Source: Prevotellaceae bacterium
GTDB taxonomy: Bacteria; Bacteroidota; Bacteroidia; Bacteroidales; UBA932
Reading direction: 5' to 3'
Assembly (NCBI GenBank): GCA_031289385.1
Contig: JAITPP010000328.1
Coordinates: 1 to 9,235, forward strand
DNA length: 9,235 bases
The position numbers were made by a program, and so were the translations under genes. Shown here in pieces: positions 6,599 through 9,235 of the stretch (position 1 is the stretch's first letter; the number at the start of each line of letters is the position of its first letter). The notes beneath the pieces are model-generated. The model was not told where the DNA came from. It saw only the letters and a list, made by a program, of their open reading frames with translations, and did no database searches.

Positions 6599-8938
6599 CT
6601 AAAACGCAATTCCTTTTCTGTTGAAAATCAAATATCCGAAATTCACCGAAAATATTACTTTGTTTTTATAGCCGTCGTAGTAATACAGTGTTGTGCTTAA
6701 CGGTCCGAGCGGCGATTGCCAAACGAGTGTTGCATATCCGGTAAACGAACGGTTTTTGAATTTATCGCCGTAAATAATTTCATTGTCAATGCCTTTTTTG
6801 AGTTCGCGATAGGGTTGAAAAACATATATTCCGCCTTTTGCATATATGCTGTTTGATAGCGAAAATATCGGCATTATGCCTGCTGCGATGTATGTATTTG
6901 CTCTGAAATTTTCTAAAAAAAGCGTTTGACTGTGTTGTGTGGGTTGAAATGACGGCGACAAAAACAGGGTAGGGTAATAGCCCGAAAATCGCGGTTTGGG
7001 CGAGTAAATGCCTTCAACCAAATATCCTAACGAAAAGTTTTTGCCAAAATTAAAATATCGTTCATCATAAAGTTTTAGCGAAAAAATGTTTTGCGATTTA
7101 CGTTCTTTTGCAAGCACAGAGGTGTTGCCCGGAGTGTATTTGCCGTTGCCTGTTACAAATTGTAATTTTATTTGCCATTTTCGTCCTTTGGTTGGGAAGT
7201 CGGTGTAGTTTAAGTCGTTACTGGTAATTCCCGCGCTTGTTGCAAAAAAATCGAGAGCGTAATTATCGGGGGTGTCGTTTATCGAAAAATCGCGGGTTTG
7301 ATAATAATCGCTTTCGTAAATTCCGAGTGTTGAATTTAATCTGAAAATGGTGTTTTTATTAACAATATAACCGCCACCAATTTGATAATGTAAGTCTTGT
7401 TCTTTCAGATAAACGGGTTTTTCGTCTTCAATAAAAAAATCGGTGCGGCTTTCGTAATAATCGTAATGATTGTAGCGTAAATATTGTTCCCAAAACACAG
7501 GTATTTTGAATGGATAATCGCGGCGAAGTCCGAATTGTGCGGCATAATATAATTTTCCGTAATGAAAATTTATGCTGTATCGCGAATATGCTTTTGCCCA
7601 ATATCGGTGTTCAAATCCAAGATACGCTTGGTTTAGCAGCGATGATGAAATATTTACTCCAAATGCAAGTTTATTGTTCGAGCCCGACATTATTTGCAGT
7701 TTTGTGTCGAATGTTTTTGAAACCGAATCGTAAACAACCATCGGAAAAATAGATGATACCACGCCTGTTTCTACAACTTTAAAGTATTTATCTTTAAATT
7801 GTGCCATCGTTAATGTGCCATCGGTATTTTTCTTGCCTTGATTAATCATTTGTTGTATGAATTTTTTTTGTTTGTCCGAAACTTTTTTGCCGACTATTTC
7901 TATATTTTTAAATTTTTGCAGAGGCAGTTTTGCTTTAAATTCAGTGCGGCGTGTTTTTACTTCGTCAGCCGAGCGGCGCACCGAAACACGTTGTTTTATC
8001 GAATCTATCATTTTACACGCATTTTTGTAGCCTTCATCTATTATTTCATCTACTTTCGAAAATTCAAATATATCAACATTATCAAGTTTTGTGTCGATGC
8101 GTATGCTTTTTTCTGCGGGCATTGTATAATCGGTATCGTTTACAAACATTTTTTTCAGTTGTTCAATAATATTTTCTTCGTCCATAACAGTGTCGTTGTC
8201 AGAGCATTTGCTGCCGATAATAAAGTCGGGATTAAAATCGCTTTCCATAACATTCCAAGGAAAATTATTGTAAATACCGCCATCAAAAAGCAAAGCAGAA
8301 TCAATAACAATAGCCTTAAAAGCAAGCGGAAACGTCATTGATGCGCGAATTGCCAAGCCCAAATCGCCATTGCGCGAAATAAACGCTTTATGTGCATTAA
8401 CATCGGCTGAAACGCTTCGAAACGGAACAAAAAGTTTGTCGAAATTGCCGTTACAGGCGGCTGTCGCACCCGAAAAAAGTTCAAAAAAAGCAATATCCAT
8501 AGGATATGGAGATATTATGCTTGTCGGCAAATTAATTTTTACGGGATTTTTTTTATCTTTATTAACATTAAATTTCACCAAAAACAGTTCGGCAGTAGGG
8601 TCGGTTAATAATGAATAATATCGTTGTTTGTCGGTAATAATGCCGTGAAACCAATATTCGAAATCGTTTGATTTGAAAATTTCTATCATTTCATCAACCG
8701 AATATCCCGATGCGTAAAGCCCTGCAACTATTGCACCCATTGATGTTCCGGTAACATAATCAATAGGAATATTATTTTCTTCCAACGCTTTTATCACGCC
8801 AATATGCGACAATCCTCTTGCTCCGCCGCCGCTCATTACCAATCCTACGCTTTGCGAACGCCCAAGCAAAGGAAAAAACGACAGACAAAAAGCAGTCAGC
8901 AAAACTTTGAATATCTTATGTTTTATATTTAGTATCAT
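6599..8938 (-). CDS. Patatin-like phospholipase fused to POTRA-like and Omp85-type beta-barrel domains (type Vd secretion, PlpD-like)
   Basis: The 779-residue product is an exported patatin-family lipid acyl hydrolase built like the type Vd autotransporters PlpD and FplA. I chose the ATG at 8938 over an in-frame TTG at 8953; it gives a signal peptide of about 28 residues (hydrophobic 10-25, cleavage near GRS-Q). The patatin domain spans about 31-245: oxyanion-hole loop GGGARG (37-42), nucleophile motif GTSMG with Ser66, and the Asp of the dyad in DGG (Asp219), so all catalytic residues are intact. A single POTRA-like segment follows (about 342-418), then a region of alternating beta-strands to residue 779 ending in Phe, as expected for an outer-membrane barrel; TDFPTKGRKW recalls a conserved Omp85 segment. 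The enzyme would cleave acyl chains of phospholipids at or outside the cell surface. Length is close to PlpD plus a small extension. The gene is convergent with the efflux operon and probably unrelated to it. Confidence 0.93.
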   Translation of the reverse strand: MILNIKHKIFKVLLTAFCLSFFPLLGRSQSVGLVMSGGGARGLSHIGVIKALEENNIPIDYVTGTSMGAIVAGLYASGYSVDEMIEIFKSNDFEYWFHGIITDKQRYYSLLTDPTAELFLVKFNVNKDKKNPVKINLPTSIISPYPMDIAFFELFSGATAACNGNFDKLFVPFRSVSADVNAHKAFISRNGDLGLAIRASMTFPLAFKAIVIDSALLFDGGIYNNFPWNVMESDFNPDFIIGSKCSDNDTVMDEENIIEQLKKMFVNDTDYTMPAEKSIRIDTKLDNVDIFEFSKVDEIIDEGYKNACKMIDSIKQRVSVRRSADEVKTRRTEFKAKLPLQKFKNIEIVGKKVSDKQKKFIQQMINQGKKNTDGTLTMAQFKDKYFKVVETGVVSSIFPMVVYDSVSKTFDTKLQIMSGSNNKLAFGVNISSSLLNQAYLGFEHRYWAKAYSRYSINFHYGKLYYAAQFGLRRDYPFKIPVFWEQYLRYNHYDYYESRTDFFIEDEKPVYLKEQDLHYQIGGGYIVNKNTIFRLNSTLGIYESDYYQTRDFSINDTPDNYALDFFATSAGITSNDLNYTDFPTKGRKWQIKLQFVTGNGKYTPGNTSVLAKERKSQNIFSLKLYDERYFNFGKNFSLGYLVEGIYSPKPRFSGYYPTLFLSPSFQPTQHSQTLFLENFRANTYIAAGIMPIFSLSNSIYAKGGIYVFQPYRELKKGIDNEIIYGDKFKNRSFTGYATLVWQSPLGPLSTTLYYYDGYKNKVIFSVNFGYLIFNRKGIAF

Positions 8939-8968
8939 ATTTTTTATTTTCAACAGTAAATTATTTTA

Positions 8969-8987
8969 CGCAAAGTTCGCAAAGATT
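8969..8987 (-). promoter_or_regulatory. Possible promoter elements of the patatin gene within a CGCAAAG direct repeat
   Basis: CGCAAAG occurs at 8969-8975 and 8978-8984, a 9-bp-spaced direct repeat. Read on the minus strand the copies supply GAACTTTG (8978-8971) and AATCTTTG (8987-8980), each one mismatch from the Bacteroidetes -7 element TAnnTTTG. They lie about 33-50 bp before the ATG at 8938, a sensible distance for a transcription start with a short leader. No clear -33 element was found. The same bases may simply be part of the repeat mosaic to the right. Confidence 0.3.
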
Positions 8988-8990
8988 TTT

Positions 8991-9040
8991 CAAATCAACA
9001 AATAAACAAGAACAAAGAAACAAGAGCCAAGAACAAAGAA
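8991..9040. repeat. Degenerate CAA-initiated micro-repeat, 6-8 bp units
   Basis: The stretch can be divided with no gaps into units each starting CAA: CAAATCAA, CAAATAAA, CAAGAA, CAAAGAAA, CAAGAGC, CAAGAA, CAAAGAA. AAGAACAAAGAA occurs twice (9008-9019 and 9029-9040). The plus strand is purine-rich. No reading frame here looks like a gene. It abuts the AAGTT array directly. Confidence 0.6.
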
Positions 9041-9109
9041 GTTATAAAGTTTGTCAAGTTTGTCAAGTTATAAAGTTATAAAGTTTATCAAGTTATAAAG
9101 TTTATCAAG
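9039..9109. repeat. 8/9-bp AAGTT tandem repeat array, inverted relative to the array at 6451-6587
   Basis: Eight contiguous units run from 9039 to 9106 with a partial ninth. Four are the 8-mer AAGTTATA (9039, 9065, 9073, 9090) and four are 9-mers AAGTTTGTC or AAGTTTATC (9047, 9056, 9081, 9098). Complemented, these are the same units as in the array downstream of the patatin gene, so the gene is bracketed by related arrays pointing outwards. No coding or RNA-gene signal is visible. Confidence 0.85.
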
Positions 9110-9117
9110 CCCCAAAA

Positions 9118-9235
9118 TCAACAAGTAAGCAAAAAACAATTAAACAATTAAACAAATCAACAAAAAGCAATTAAACAAATCAACAAAAAGCAATTAAACA
9201 ATTAAACAAAAAGCAATTAAACAATTAAACAAATC
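9118..9235. repeat. CAATTAAA/CAAATCAA/CAAAAAG repeat with 23-bp higher-order period, cut by the window edge
   Basis: From 9137 to the end the sequence is built only of CAATTAAA, CAAATCAA and the 7-mer CAAAAAG. They combine into 23-bp blocks at 9145-9167, 9168-9190 (identical to the first) and 9191-9213 (second 8-mer swapped), with a fourth block starting at 9214 and running off the window. Positions 9118-9136 are a degenerate lead-in. No gene is supported here; the array may continue to the right. Confidence 0.85.

Noticed and set aside
7838..8341. 167-codon plus-strand frame rich in Phe, Tyr and Ile opposite the patatin gene
   Set aside because: The composition is that of a complement of a coding sequence; the opposite strand encodes a clear patatin domain with intact motifs.
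9118..9235. Possible CRISPR array
   Set aside because: The units are 7-8 bp, contiguous and low in complexity, with no unique spacers and no cas genes nearby.

Overview
The window looks like chromosomal DNA of a Bacteroidetes (Bacteroidota) bacterium. The DNA is AT-rich, starts lack strong Shine-Dalgarno sequences, a TAnnTTTG-type promoter element precedes the first gene, and the intergenic spaces hold the short-period repeats often seen in that phylum. The protein families (a CusA/CzcA-type pump with a lipoprotein adaptor, and a patatin fused to an Omp85-like barrel) fit as well. Genus and species cannot be read from the sequence.

Layout. Positions 1-332 are non-coding: a perfect 29-bp inverted repeat (14-42 / 123-151) enclosing 80 bp, a small hairpin, and a candidate promoter at 307-314. 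From 333 to 6397, four plus-strand genes form a probable operon: a small exported His/Cys-rich protein (333-746), a lipoprotein membrane-fusion/adaptor protein (837-1982), an RND heavy-metal efflux permease (2134-5238) and a TolC-type outer-membrane channel (5219-6397, overlapping the permease by 20 nt). A GC-rich palindromic repeat sits between adaptor and permease. After a 201-bp spacer filled with a 9-bp tandem array, a convergent minus-strand gene (6599-8938) encodes a secreted patatin-like phospholipase with a POTRA-like segment and an outer-membrane barrel. Positions 8939-9235 hold no gene; apart from a possible promoter they are a mosaic of micro-tandem repeats running off the right edge.

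How the genes work together. Permease, adaptor and channel would build a tripartite envelope-spanning pump that moves metal ions from periplasm or cytoplasm to the outside. The adaptor carries His-rich segments at both ends and the small first protein has 8 Cys and 10 His in 137 residues, so both may handle metal in the periplasm. The pump is usually labelled copper/silver (Cus), but residues aligned to the E. coli CusA methionine triad and to part of its proton relay are not conserved here, so the substrate should be left open. No metal-responsive regulator is in the window. The patatin gene is probably independent of the pump.

The least ordinary material is non-coding: the 138-bp inverted-repeat structure at the left edge, the repeat inside the operon, and two arrays of the same 8/9-bp AAGTT repeat lying in opposite orientations on either side of the patatin gene.
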